Assembly (NCBI RefSeq): GCF_014472395.1
Contig: NZ_JACSZW010000002.1
Span: 1 to 64,000, forward strand
Length of the DNA: 64,000 bases
Direction of reading: 5' to 3'
From: Pedobacter sp. N36a
GTDB lineage: Bacteria > Bacteroidota > Bacteroidia > Sphingobacteriales > Sphingobacteriaceae
Shown here: positions 1 through 8,674 of the stretch, one piece after another
Layout of the letters: every line of letters starts with the position of its first letter
Position numbering within the stretch: position 1 is the first letter of the stretch
The notes under the pieces: model-generated
What the model was told of the DNA's origin: nothing
Databases searched by the model: none
The model's input: the letters and a program-made list of their open reading frames with translations, nothing else
Position numbers and translations under genes: made by a program

Positions 1-195
1 GAACCACCTAAGCTGGAACCCAATACCAGCATACAAGGGATTCTTTTTTGAATAATCCTTAAAATGCGATTATTTCAATCCATCCTAAGCCTTTTTACAA
101 AAACATTAAACGTTTAGGACACTATTGTTTAATAACCTCAGATAGGTTCTTGTTATGCACATTTCGATCCGTTAATTTATTTCATAATTTTTATT

Positions 196-3100
196 ATGCT
201 GAATAGAATTATAGCTTTTTCTGTTAAGAACAAGCTGATTATAGGGCTTTTTATGCTGGCCTTAATTGGCTATGGCAGCTATGAGCTCAAGCGTTTACCC
301 ATTGATGCAGTACCTGATATTACTGATAATCAGGTTCAGGTGATTACTGTTGCCCCTTCATTTGGGGCAACCGACATAGAACGATTGGTAACTTATCCCA
401 TTGAACAGGCCAATAGTAACATATCCGGACTAAAAGAGATCCGAAGTTTTTCCAGGTTTGGGCTGTCCCTGGTGACCATTGTTTTTGACGATGCTACCGA
501 CGTTTATTGGGCAAGACAACAGGTTGCTGAACGGCTGCAAAAGGTTCAGTCACAAATCCCTCCTGGGATTGGTGTTCCGGAGCTTGGGCCTGTTAGTACG
601 GGTTTAGGTGAGATTTATCAATATGTTCTGAAACCAAAACCAGGTTATGCCGGCAAATTTAATGAAACAGAATTACGTACAATTCAGGACTGGATAGTAC
701 GTAGACAATTGTTAGGTGTTAAAGGAATTGCTGAAGTGAGTAGTTTTGGCGGGAAGCTAAAGCAATATTCCATTGAAGTAGAACCTAGTAAATTATTGTC
801 TCATCATTTGACAATTAATGATGTATTTACGGCACTTGAAAAGAACAATCAAAATACCGGAGGCGCCTCTATTGAAAAAGGTCCTACGGTTTTATATATA
901 CGTAGTCAGGGTTTATTTGGTAGTGTGGATGATATAAAGAACACACTGGTAAGGACGCTTGAAGATGGCACTCCATTGTATATTAAAGACGTAGCTGAGG
1001 TCAAAACCGGATACGCTACCCGTTATGGTGCAATGTGCTACAATGATGAGGGAGAAGTGGCTGGGGCGGTGGTGATGATGCTTAAAGGAGCGAATAGCAG
1101 CGAGGTAATAAAGAATGTAAAAGAACGAATCGCCCAAATCCAAAAAACTTTACCCGAAGGGGTGATGATTGAACCCTTTTTGGACCGGACAAAAATGGTG
1201 GACCATGCGATTGGTACGGTAACACGCAACCTGATGGAAGGTGCCTTAATCGTAATTTTCGTGCTGGTTTTATGCTTAGGAAATCTCCGGGCAGGTCTTT
1301 TAGTCGCCTCTGTTATCCCTTTGGCTATGTTGTTTGCCATCATTTTGATGAATTTTTTTGGTGTCAGTGGTAATCTGATGAGTCTGGGGGCGCTTGACTT
1401 TGGTTTGATTGTAGATGGAGCTGTAATTATAGTGGAGGCGGTGATGCATCGCTTGAGTCACAGTAAACATTTTCAGCAGGTGGATCAACTCAGTCAACAG
1501 GAGATGGATTCTGAGGTGAAGACCTCGGCAAGTAAGATGATGAACAGTGCGGTATTCGGCCAAATCATCATTTTGGTGGTCTATCTGCCAATTTTTACGC
1601 TAGAAGGTATCGAGGGTAAGATGTTCAAACCCATGGCGCAGGTGGTCGCTTTTGCTTTGCTAGGCGCCTTTATTCTGTCTTTAACCTATATTCCAATGAT
1701 GAGTGCGCTGTTTTTGAGTAAAAAGGTAAAGCACAAACCGAACTTATCGGATCGGGTAATCGCCAGCATAGAACGTGTTTACCAATCTGCTTTAACCGCG
1801 GTTTTAGAAGTCCCTAAAATCGTGATTTCTGCGGTGGTTTGCTTGTTCATTACCGCTTTAGTTGTTTTGACTACCTTAGGTGGGGAATTTATTCCCGCAC
1901 TAGAAGAAGGGGATTTTGCCGTAGATACGCGTGTCCTTCCAGGAAGTAGCATTAGTACAACGATTGCACACACCCAAAAGGCCGCCCACATCCTGAAGTC
2001 ACAGTTTCCTGAAGTGGAAAAGGTGGTGACCAAAATTGGCAGCGGTGAGGTGCCTACAGATCCGATGCCGATGGAAGCTAGCGATATGATGGTCATCTTG
2101 AAGCCTAAAGAGGAGTGGACCTCAGCTAAAACTTTTAATGAGCTCTCTGAAAAGATGGGGAAAGCGCTTCAAGATGTACCAGGTATTACTGCGGGCTTTC
2201 AATTTCCTGTGCAAATGCGGTTTAATGAGTTGATGACTGGTGCCCGGCAGGATGTGGTTTGTAAAATATTTGGGGAGGATTTAGATACTTTGGCAAGCTA
2301 TGCTGAAAAACTGGGAAAAATCGTAAATACAGTGGAAGGAGCAAAGAATCTTTATGTTGAAACGGTTTCAGGTATGCCACAAATCATCATCGTCTATAAT
2401 CGTAGTGCCATTGCCCAATACAGCTTAACTATTGAGGATATTAATAAAATCATCAATACGGCGCTGGCAGGACAAAGTACCGGTATGCTGTTTGAAGGCG
2501 AGAAAAGATTTGAAGTAGTGGTTCGTGTGGCCGGAGCTCAGAAAAAAGACCTCAAGGACATACAAAACCTGTTAATAGCAACGCCTAAAGGGACTCAAAT
2601 TCCTTTATACCAATTGGCTAATGTAGAAATAAAGGATGGCCCTAATCAGATTCAGCGTGAAGATGCCAAAAGAAGAATCGTTGTTGGTTTCAATGTTCGG
2701 GGGCGCGATGTGCAGAGTATCGTTCATGAACTTCAGCAAAAGGTAAATGAAAAATTGAAATTTCCACCGGGATATTATGTCAGTTACGGAGGAGCTTTTG
2801 AAAACTTAAATGCAGCTAAGCAACGGCTGATGATCGCTGTCCCGATTTCTCTTTTATTGATTTTCTTATTGCTTTATTTTGCGTTCAATTCTGTTAAACA
2901 AGGATTATTGATTTATTCGGCAATACCCTTATCTGCAATTGGCGGAATTTTATTCCTTGCGCTGAGGGGAATGCCTTTTAGTATCAGTGCAGGAATAGGC
3001 TTTATCGCTTTGTTTGGCGTTGCGGTCTTAAATGGAATCGTACTGATCTCTGCATTTAATCAATTGAAAGAGGAAGGAATGACAGATTTGAAGCGTATTG

Positions 3101-4545
3101 TACTGATGGGAACAAAGGTTAGGCTTAGGCCGGTACTGATGACGGCATTTGTTGCTTCTTTGGGATTTCTACCTATGGCAATTAGTAATGGGGCGGGAGC
3201 GGAAGTTCAAAGGCCTCTGGCTACGGTAGTGATTGGTGGTTTATTGATTGCTACATTTCTAACCTTATTCGTCCTACCTGTTCTGTATATCATGTTCGAA
3301 ACCGGTTTTAAAAAGACAATGAATAAATCAATAATCACAGCTGCTTCCTGTTTGTTCTTATTACTCGGTAGCCAAGTCTGTGTGGCTCAAACGCCAATTA
3401 GCTTAAAAGCAGCCTTAGATACGGCTCTGAAAAACAACCTGAAAATCAAGAACGAGGAATTAAAAGTTCAATACCAGCAAATGTTAATGAAAACGGGTGC
3501 AAATATTCCGTTAACAAACATATTTGCGGAATATGGACAAATCAATAGCAGTTATACAGATACCAAATTCGGGCTAACTCAGTCTTTTAGCTTTCCCAGG
3601 GTTTATGCCAGACAGAAAGCATTACTACAACAAGATTGGAAGAGCAGTGTGATGAACGTGGCGCTTAAGGAGGCCATGCTAAAGAAGGAAGTTGCACAAC
3701 TGTTTTACCTGATCCAGTATATGGAGCAAAAAAGAAAGCTGTTGGTTCAGTCGGATAGTTTATACCGAAATTTTTATGAAAAGTCTACACTCAGACTAGC
3801 TAAAGGTGAAAGTAATATCCTGGAGAAAATAAGTGCCGAAACCTTGCTGTCTCAGATCGAGCTACAAATGAGCCAGTTGAAGGATGATCTGGCGGTACTT
3901 CAGCTCCGATTTCAGCTGCTGTTAAATTCAAGAGAGGTATTTGTTCCTGATGATGAAAAATGTTTGCTCATCACTAGTGGTCATTTTACAACATTAAATT
4001 TGGAGCATCCTGAATTAAAATTGATGCAACAACAGGAAAATATTGCAGCTGCTAGTCTGGCATTAGAGAAAAGCAAATTGCTACCAGAGTTGACCATTGG
4101 ATATAACAATGGAAGTATCCGGGGTATGGGGGCGGATGAAAAGTTCTATAATAGTGCCCAACGCTTTCATTCGGTACAGCTGGGTTTAGGGATTCCGATA
4201 TTTGCTTCATCCATCAAGGCTAAAATTCATAGTGCTGAGATCAGTAGAAAAGTAGCCGGAAATGAGTATAATATAGCCGTTCAGCAGCTTTCTGCAAGTT
4301 ACCAGTCCGCAGTATTGACCTATCAGAAGTGTTTTCAAACAGTCAATTATATGGAAAGTAAGTCCTTAAAAAATGCAGGACTGATTACTAGTACTGCAAA
4401 TTTGCAACTCGCAGCCGGATATATCAATTACCTGGAATGGGTTCAGTTGATTAATCAGTCAACAGTAGTGAAAAATGATTATCTGGAGGCAGTTAAAAAT
4501 CTAAATGAAGCCATCATTCAACTTTATTATCTCAGCAATAAATAG
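196..4545 (+). CDS. czcA: CzcA-type heavy-metal RND pump fused to a TolC-like outer-membrane channel
   Basis: This is an inner-membrane, proton-driven metal exporter of the RND family fused to its own outer-membrane factor. Residues 1-1035 or so form the pump: a typical start (MLNRIIAFSVKNK), two periplasmic porter regions and twelve membrane segments. The TM4 motif DFGLIVDGAVIIVE places acidic residues at D401, D407 and E414. That is the CzcA (Zn/Co/Cd) pattern rather than the CusA (Cu/Ag) one, so divalent cations are the inferred substrate. From residue 1042 (ATG at 3319) a second signal peptide appears (MNKSIITAASCLFLLL, ending VCVAQ), followed by about 390 residues of helical TolC-like sequence. 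Normal RND pumps are about 1040 aa and OMFs about 400 aa, so 1449 aa is a full fusion. The adaptor gene follows 8 bp downstream. The fold assignment is firm; the exact metal is inferred. Confidence 0.93.
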   Translation: MLNRIIAFSVKNKLIIGLFMLALIGYGSYELKRLPIDAVPDITDNQVQVITVAPSFGATDIERLVTYPIEQANSNISGLKEIRSFSRFGLSLVTIVFDDATDVYWARQQVAERLQKVQSQIPPGIGVPELGPVSTGLGEIYQYVLKPKPGYAGKFNETELRTIQDWIVRRQLLGVKGIAEVSSFGGKLKQYSIEVEPSKLLSHHLTINDVFTALEKNNQNTGGASIEKGPTVLYIRSQGLFGSVDDIKNTLVRTLEDGTPLYIKDVAEVKTGYATRYGAMCYNDEGEVAGAVVMMLKGANSSEVIKNVKERIAQIQKTLPEGVMIEPFLDRTKMVDHAIGTVTRNLMEGALIVIFVLVLCLGNLRAGLLVASVIPLAMLFAIILMNFFGVSGNLMSLGALDFGLIVDGAVIIVEAVMHRLSHSKHFQQVDQLSQQEMDSEVKTSASKMMNSAVFGQIIILVVYLPIFTLEGIEGKMFKPMAQVVAFALLGAFILSLTYIPMMSALFLSKKVKHKPNLSDRVIASIERVYQSALTAVLEVPKIVISAVVCLFITALVVLTTLGGEFIPALEEGDFAVDTRVLPGSSISTTIAHTQKAAHILKSQFPEVEKVVTKIGSGEVPTDPMPMEASDMMVILKPKEEWTSAKTFNELSEKMGKALQDVPGITAGFQFPVQMRFNELMTGARQDVVCKIFGEDLDTLASYAEKLGKIVNTVEGAKNLYVETVSGMPQIIIVYNRSAIAQYSLTIEDINKIINTALAGQSTGMLFEGEKRFEVVVRVAGAQKKDLKDIQNLLIATPKGTQIPLYQLANVEIKDGPNQIQREDAKRRIVVGFNVRGRDVQSIVHELQQKVNEKLKFPPGYYVSYGGAFENLNAAKQRLMIAVPISLLLIFLLLYFAFNSVKQGLLIYSAIPLSAIGGILFLALRGMPFSISAGIGFIALFGVAVLNGIVLISAFNQLKEEGMTDLKRIVLMGTKVRLRPVLMTAFVASLGFLPMAISNGAGAEVQRPLATVVIGGLLIATFLTLFVLPVLYIMFETGFKKTMNKSIITAASCLFLLLGSQVCVAQTPISLKAALDTALKNNLKIKNEELKVQYQQMLMKTGANIPLTNIFAEYGQINSSYTDTKFGLTQSFSFPRVYARQKALLQQDWKSSVMNVALKEAMLKKEVAQLFYLIQYMEQKRKLLVQSDSLYRNFYEKSTLRLAKGESNILEKISAETLLSQIELQMSQLKDDLAVLQLRFQLLLNSREVFVPDDEKCLLITSGHFTTLNLEHPELKLMQQQENIAAASLALEKSKLLPELTIGYNNGSIRGMGADEKFYNSAQRFHSVQLGLGIPIFASSIKAKIHSAEISRKVAGNEYNIAVQQLSASYQSAVLTYQKCFQTVNYMESKSLKNAGLITSTANLQLAAGYINYLEWVQLINQSTVVKNDYLEAVKNLNEAIIQLYYLSNK

Positions 4546-4553
4546 GAAAAATC

Positions 4554-5687
4554 ATGAAAAAAATTATATATTTTGCCACCATACTGTTGGTATTCAGTGG
4601 CTGTCAAAACAAAGAAGGTAATTCAATAGTCACATTGCCCGCCCAGGATGGCAATGTGCTTAAACTCAATGACGCCCAGATGAAAAATGCGGAGATTATA
4701 ACCGGGGAAATTGAGCAGAAGGGAATTTCTTCAGTGCTAAAGCTCAATGGTAAAATTGATGTGCCCCCTCAAAATATGATCTCTGTAAGTCTACCTATGG
4801 GTGGGTACTTGAAATCTACTAAACTGCTCCCAGGAATGCACGTGGTTAAGGGGCAAGTGATCGCCATTGTGGAAGACCAGCAGTATATTCAGCTACAGCA
4901 GGACTACCTAACTGCAAAAGCAAAAATAGGTTTTTTTGAAAATGAATATAAAAGACAAAAGGACCTTAATCAAAGTAAAGCCAGTAGCGATAAGAATTAT
5001 CAGCAGGCAGAGGCAGATTACAGAAGCTTGCTGGTATTGATGACCGCCTTGAAAGAGAAGTTGAAATTGGTAGGGATAAATGTGCAGCATATCAATGAAA
5101 ATAAAATACAAACCAACATCAACATATATGCACCCATAAATGGTTATGTTTCTAAGGTTAATGTGAATGTTGGGAAGTACGTTAACCCTACGGAAGTGCT
5201 CTTTGACTTGGTTAACCCGTCAGATATTCACCTTGCCCTGAAGGTTTTCGAAAGAGATTTACATCAGCTTTACATTGGTCAGCAATTATTTGCCTATACT
5301 AATAATGATTTAGGGAAAAAACTGAAATGTACTATTTTACTGATTGGTAAAGACCTTTCTACTGATGGAAATGCTGACGTTCATTGTCATTTTGAAACCT
5401 ATGATAAATCACTGGTGCCCGGAACTTTCATGAATGCCGAAATACTGTTGAAAAATGTGAGTTCAGCTGCCGTTCCTACCGACGCGTTGGTCCAGTTTGA
5501 GGGGAAACAATTTTTATTCCTTGCAAAAAACAAGAATACTTTTGAACTCAAGGAGGTTAAGGTAGGGGAGAATGAGGGGGGCTTCACTGCTGTTGGATTA
5601 ACAGATGGTGTAGATTTTAAAACGGATAAGGTTGTCGTTAAAGGCGCTTATTCTTTGCTAATGATGATGAAAAATAAGGAGGAATAA
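4554..5687 (+). CDS. RND efflux periplasmic adaptor lipoprotein (CzcB/CusB type)
   Basis: Membrane-fusion protein that links the inner-membrane pump to the outer-membrane channel encoded just upstream. A lipoprotein signal ends at Cys17 (LLVFSGC), so it should be lipid-anchored. The order of parts is typical of the family: a first half of the lipoyl/barrel-sandwich domain (about 75-115), a long alpha-helical hairpin rich in K, E and Q (about 115-185), the second half of the barrel-sandwich domain containing NIYAPINGYVSKVNVNVGKYV (about 190-225), then beta-barrel and membrane-proximal domains. At 377 aa it is a normal length. It starts 8 bp after the pump stop, so the two form one operon. An inverted repeat just downstream (5708-5739) may end the transcript. 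Confidence 0.9.
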   Translation: MKKIIYFATILLVFSGCQNKEGNSIVTLPAQDGNVLKLNDAQMKNAEIITGEIEQKGISSVLKLNGKIDVPPQNMISVSLPMGGYLKSTKLLPGMHVVKGQVIAIVEDQQYIQLQQDYLTAKAKIGFFENEYKRQKDLNQSKASSDKNYQQAEADYRSLLVLMTALKEKLKLVGINVQHINENKIQTNINIYAPINGYVSKVNVNVGKYVNPTEVLFDLVNPSDIHLALKVFERDLHQLYIGQQLFAYTNNDLGKKLKCTILLIGKDLSTDGNADVHCHFETYDKSLVPGTFMNAEILLKNVSSAAVPTDALVQFEGKQFLFLAKNKNTFELKEVKVGENEGGFTAVGLTDGVDFKTDKVVVKGAYSLLMMMKNKEE

Positions 5688-5707
5688 AAGTGAAATTGAA
5701 TGAGTTT

Positions 5708-5739
5708 AACCATCACCGATTTTCAAATTGATGATGGTT
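5708..5739 (+). terminator. Possible terminator after the metal-efflux operon
   Basis: AACCATCA (5708-5715) is matched by TGATGGTT (5732-5739), an 8-bp perfect stem with a 16-nt loop. It starts 20 bp after the adaptor stop and is followed by a short T run (GGCTTTTC). The stem is weak and the loop is long, so termination is plausible but not certain. Confidence 0.4.
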
Positions 5740-5950
5740 AGGCTTTTCTCAGTAGGAATGTCTAACGACAAAAAAAGACAGTATAGATCATATTTAAACA
5801 TGATGGTGATCATTGTTTAAGCGTCTGTATTACAGTATGTTTGTTTTTGTTATAGCGCTACCTTCTCTTTTTAAAACTGGTGTGTTTGTAAAAGACGGTA
5901 CAAATATCTTAGGAAATTTTGTTGTAGTAAAAATGTAATCATATTTTTTT

Positions 5951-6793
5951 ATGAAAAAGATTTTAGTGGCCACCGATTTCTCAGTGCCGTCTGAAAATGC
6001 TGCCCATTATGCCTTAGCGATAGCCCAAAAACTTAAGATGGATATCTTATTGTGCAGTGCTTTTAAAATGCGAACTGAAGTTCAGTTTGGCAAGTCATTA
6101 GTGGATGATCAAACGAGGGACACAAGGGATCGTGATTTAATAGGTAAACTGTTAGCTGATCCAGCATACTCAGTTATTGAGGAGGAATATTGTCCTCGTT
6201 TAGCCTATGAAAGGGCAGAAGGGAATATTTGTGATGTAATGTGCTCCTTTGTTCAAGAGGAGAATGTAGAAATTATTGTGATCGGAATATCTGGAACTAC
6301 TGGGATCAGCCCATCTTTTTTCGGGAGCAAGCGCAAAGAAATGATGGAAAAATCTACAGTTCCCTTGTTACTGGTACCTGATACGGCAGGTTTTAATAGT
6401 ATTCGAAAAATAGCATTTGCAACCGACCTCAATTTAGAAGATTTGAGCTCATTGCAGTTTATAATCAATATTGCGTTACTCCTAAATGCTCAGATAACGA
6501 TTGTTCATATCACAAATAAAGGGGTAGAGCCACAACAGAATATGAAGCGTAAAATAGATGCCTTCTTTAATAAGGTTAGCCTTTGTATCAATTTTTCAAT
6601 CATTAAATATGATTATGTCTGGAATATCGATATAGATAATGGGCTGGACTGGATTGCTGAGCAGGGAAATTATGATATGATCGCAATCACCCATCATAAA
6701 TATAATTTTTTGGAAAGAATGTTTAAAGGAAGTTATACTCAAAAACTTTCAAGGCATACTAAAATTCCATTACTGGTCTGCGCTCCAAATTAA
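5951..6793 (+). CDS. Tandem universal stress protein (UspA family)
   Basis: Cytoplasmic stress protein made of two Usp domains in tandem (about 1-142 and 150-280). Each starts with the beta-strand signature of the family (KKILVATDFSVPSENA and RKIAFATDLNLEDL). The first domain ends with GISGTTG...GSKRKEMMEKSTVPLLLVP, close to the family's G-x2-G-x9-G(S/T) nucleotide-binding loop. The second ends with SRHTKIPLLVCAPN and is more divergent. Two-domain Usps of about 280 aa are common in Bacteroidota. The gene stands alone, 263 bp after the efflux operon, and converges with the PAP2 gene 16 bp downstream. A role in starvation, redox or anoxia response is inferred from the family; nothing here shows the trigger. 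Confidence 0.9.
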   Translation: MKKILVATDFSVPSENAAHYALAIAQKLKMDILLCSAFKMRTEVQFGKSLVDDQTRDTRDRDLIGKLLADPAYSVIEEEYCPRLAYERAEGNICDVMCSFVQEENVEIIVIGISGTTGISPSFFGSKRKEMMEKSTVPLLLVPDTAGFNSIRKIAFATDLNLEDLSSLQFIINIALLLNAQITIVHITNKGVEPQQNMKRKIDAFFNKVSLCINFSIIKYDYVWNIDIDNGLDWIAEQGNYDMIAITHHKYNFLERMFKGSYTQKLSRHTKIPLLVCAPN

Positions 6794-6809
6794 TTGGACA
6801 ATCTTGAGT

Positions 6810-7577
6810 TTAAAAATTCCCACCTAAATAAAATCCTGCACTTCCATTTTGGTAAGTCGGCATAAAACTAAGAGTGCTCGCTTTCTTTCCAAAAAGTAGT
6901 TTTTTTACCTCAGGATAAAGTAAATAACTTAACTTTGTAGATATAATACCGAATCCAGCACCAGCCACTACATCACTTAGCCAGTGTCGGTTGTTGTACA
7001 TTCTCAAAGCGCCTGTTCCAGTTGCGACGGCAAAGCCTGCATAAGTCATCCATGGATACCGATCCCCGTATTCCTGTTTTAGAAATTCTGCTGATGCAAA
7101 GGCTGTGGCGGTATGTCCTGAGGGAAACGAGTTAAAGGTTGAATGGTCAGGTCTTTCTCTTTTGGTGATGCGCTTCAGTGCCGTAACTGAGCCAGTCATA
7201 ATGGTTATTGACATCAGATAAATTCCTGCTGCATCACCTATATGGTGTTTTCCTTTTATTCCCGCAAGGTTGAGTCCAAATACAATAGCTGCTGGAGAGA
7301 ACTGCAGGTAATTGTCTGCATGTGCAGCAAATTGGGGATGATCTTCTTGTAGTTCGTTTTTAGTGGTCAAGTCAAGACTGCGGATCGGATTATTTCCTCC
7401 AATAGATATCAATCCATAACCGATAAAAATTGCTGGAATAATGAAAGAGGCCACCTTTGGACGGTAATATGAAGATGCTAGGGTATCTATGGTTTGAGCT
7501 TTAGAAACACATGGGCTGAAGAAGAGTACTAGAAATGCGAGGTGTAGGAAGGATTTGAATAGACGATGCGTTTCCAT
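6810..7577 (-). CDS. PAP2-family membrane phosphatase
   Basis: Membrane-associated acid phosphatase of the PAP2 superfamily, which dephosphorylates lipid phosphates such as phosphatidate, PGP or undecaprenyl pyrophosphate. The three catalytic motifs are complete: K135-x6-R142-P143, P152-S153-G154-H155, and R192-x5-H198-x3-D202. An N-terminal hydrophobic segment (about 10-28, ending SKAQ) looks like a signal peptide, which would put the protein outside the inner membrane. Four or five further hydrophobic segments surround the motifs. Length is 255 aa. The actual lipid substrate cannot be told from sequence. The gene converges with the Usp gene and has a 347-bp noncoding region upstream. Confidence 0.9.
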   Translation of the reverse strand: METHRLFKSFLHLAFLVLFFSPCVSKAQTIDTLASSYYRPKVASFIIPAIFIGYGLISIGGNNPIRSLDLTTKNELQEDHPQFAAHADNYLQFSPAAIVFGLNLAGIKGKHHIGDAAGIYLMSITIMTGSVTALKRITKRERPDHSTFNSFPSGHTATAFASAEFLKQEYGDRYPWMTYAGFAVATGTGALRMYNNRHWLSDVVAGAGFGIISTKLSYLLYPEVKKLLFGKKASTLSFMPTYQNGSAGFYLGGNF

Positions 7578-7924
7578 AATTAATTGCGTTAAATTTAAGT
7601 GCTTCTTTAAACTTAATCATTTTGATCCATTTTTTTTCATGTCGTGCTGCGTTATAAAGAATTTTTTTAAATATGATTTACTTTTTGGTGTATTTTTTTG
7701 CTAAAAGCGTCTTCTATTTAAATGATGAAGATCTTCAGCGTTCCCGGAACGCTTTTATAGGTATCAATATGCATGAGGCCATCCTTTAAGGGGCTTAAGC
7801 CAGTGTACGATGATTTCATCTATCAAACATATATTTCGTGTGTTTGTTATTTATTATAATTGTTCCAGGTGTCGCAGTTCAAAGGCACTTGGGGTTTTAG
7901 AAATTCTTTTTAAAAATAGCGTTT
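7578..7924. other. Noncoding region between divergent PAP2 and PNPOx-like genes, with competing hairpins
   Basis: No convincing ORF is seen. The middle holds a compact set of inverted repeats. AGCGTTCC (7737-7744) pairs with GGAACGCT (7746-7753) around one C. TAAAAGCGT (7702-7710) pairs with ACGCTTTTA (7749-7757), which overlaps and therefore competes with the first stem. GAAGATCTTC (7727-7736) is a perfect palindrome between them. Part of the region must carry the two divergent promoters; no clear -33/-7 pair was identified. Confidence 0.5.
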
Positions 7925-8431
7925 ATGAGTATAGAAAATTTAGACCATCGTGATGCATTAGATAAGCTAAAAACCCTGGTTGATAAGATTGATATTGGGA
8001 TGATGTGCACCAATACTTCTGAACTGGGTCATCTTCATGCTGTGCCAATGAGTAGGCAGGAAGTAGATGAGGAAGGTAATTTATGGTTCCTTTTTTCTTC
8101 TGCAAGTGAAACTTATGAAAACTTGCAAAAAAGCAATCAAATCAGTGTTTTGTACTCGGATATTAGTAATTACAATTTTCTTAGTATTAATGGAATTGCA
8201 GAGGTATCTAAGGATAAACATAGAATAGAAAAATACTGGAATAAGATGATTGAGGGCTGGTTTGAAAAAGGAAAAGAGGATCCACTTATTAGAATTTTAA
8301 AAGTTATACCTTCAGAGGGGCATTATTGGGATAATAAATCAAATAAATTAGTTACCTTTTTAAAAGTTGCCGCAACTGCAGTTTCTGGCAAAAAGCTTGA
8401 TATTGGTCGTGAGGGAGACTTAAATCTATAA
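7925..8431 (+). CDS. Pyridoxamine 5'-phosphate oxidase-like flavoprotein (general stress protein 26 type)
   Basis: A 168-aa split-barrel flavin-binding protein of the PNPOx-like 'general stress protein 26' group. Recognisable parts are MCTNTSELGHLHAVPMSRQ (about 36-54), then GNLWFLFSSASETYENL and the strand ISVLYSDISNYNFLSINGIAEV, the usual FMN-barrel core. The C-terminal part (ILKVIPSEGHYWDNKSNKL) is also typical. The family binds FMN or F420-type cofactors and generally lacks true PNP oxidase activity, so do not read this as vitamin B6 synthesis. It stands alone as a single-gene unit. An AT-rich palindrome (8444-8460) follows the stop and may end transcription. Confidence 0.85.
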   Translation: MSIENLDHRDALDKLKTLVDKIDIGMMCTNTSELGHLHAVPMSRQEVDEEGNLWFLFSSASETYENLQKSNQISVLYSDISNYNFLSINGIAEVSKDKHRIEKYWNKMIEGWFEKGKEDPLIRILKVIPSEGHYWDNKSNKLVTFLKVAATAVSGKKLDIGREGDLNL

Positions 8432-8443
8432 TTCGATATCCAA

Positions 8444-8460
8444 AAAATACACTGTATTTT
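8444..8460 (+). terminator. AT-rich palindrome after the PNPOx-like gene
   Basis: AAAATACA (8444-8451), one C, then TGTATTTT (8453-8460). It is a perfect 8-bp inverted repeat 12 bp after the stop, ending in four T. The hairpin would be weak, so either a terminator or an operator-like palindrome is possible. Confidence 0.3.
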
Positions 8461-8532
8461 GATTAGGTTTGGCTATATTAATTCTTTGGCACAGGCATGG
8501 AGCAGATAGAAACAGTAGTCTCAAAAGGCCTT

Positions 8533-8553
8533 CCCCACAACGTAGTTGTGGGG
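8533..8553. repeat. GC-rich perfect hairpin CCCCACAAC-GTA-GTTGTGGGG
   Basis: A 9-bp perfect stem (8533-8541 with 8545-8553) and a 3-nt loop. It is far more GC-rich than the surrounding intergenic DNA between the PNPOx-like gene and yoaK. Neither strand has a T run next to it, so it is not an obvious terminator. It could be a small palindromic repeat or a protein-binding site. Confidence 0.5.
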
Positions 8554-8674
8554 ATCAATGCGGCTAAAATTCCTTGCTGATCTTGCACCTTCTTCATCCT
8601 CTTGCCAAAAGGATTATTTTCTGTTCGTGTAATAAGGGCCAAAGCCGCCATTGAAAATGCAATAAATAACAACC

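Noticed and set aside
1..195. Possible end of an upstream gene
   Set aside because: Two plus-strand frames stay open to stops at 51 and 55, too short to choose between or to recognise. The rest of the stretch shows only a short palindrome TAAACGTTTA at 107-116.
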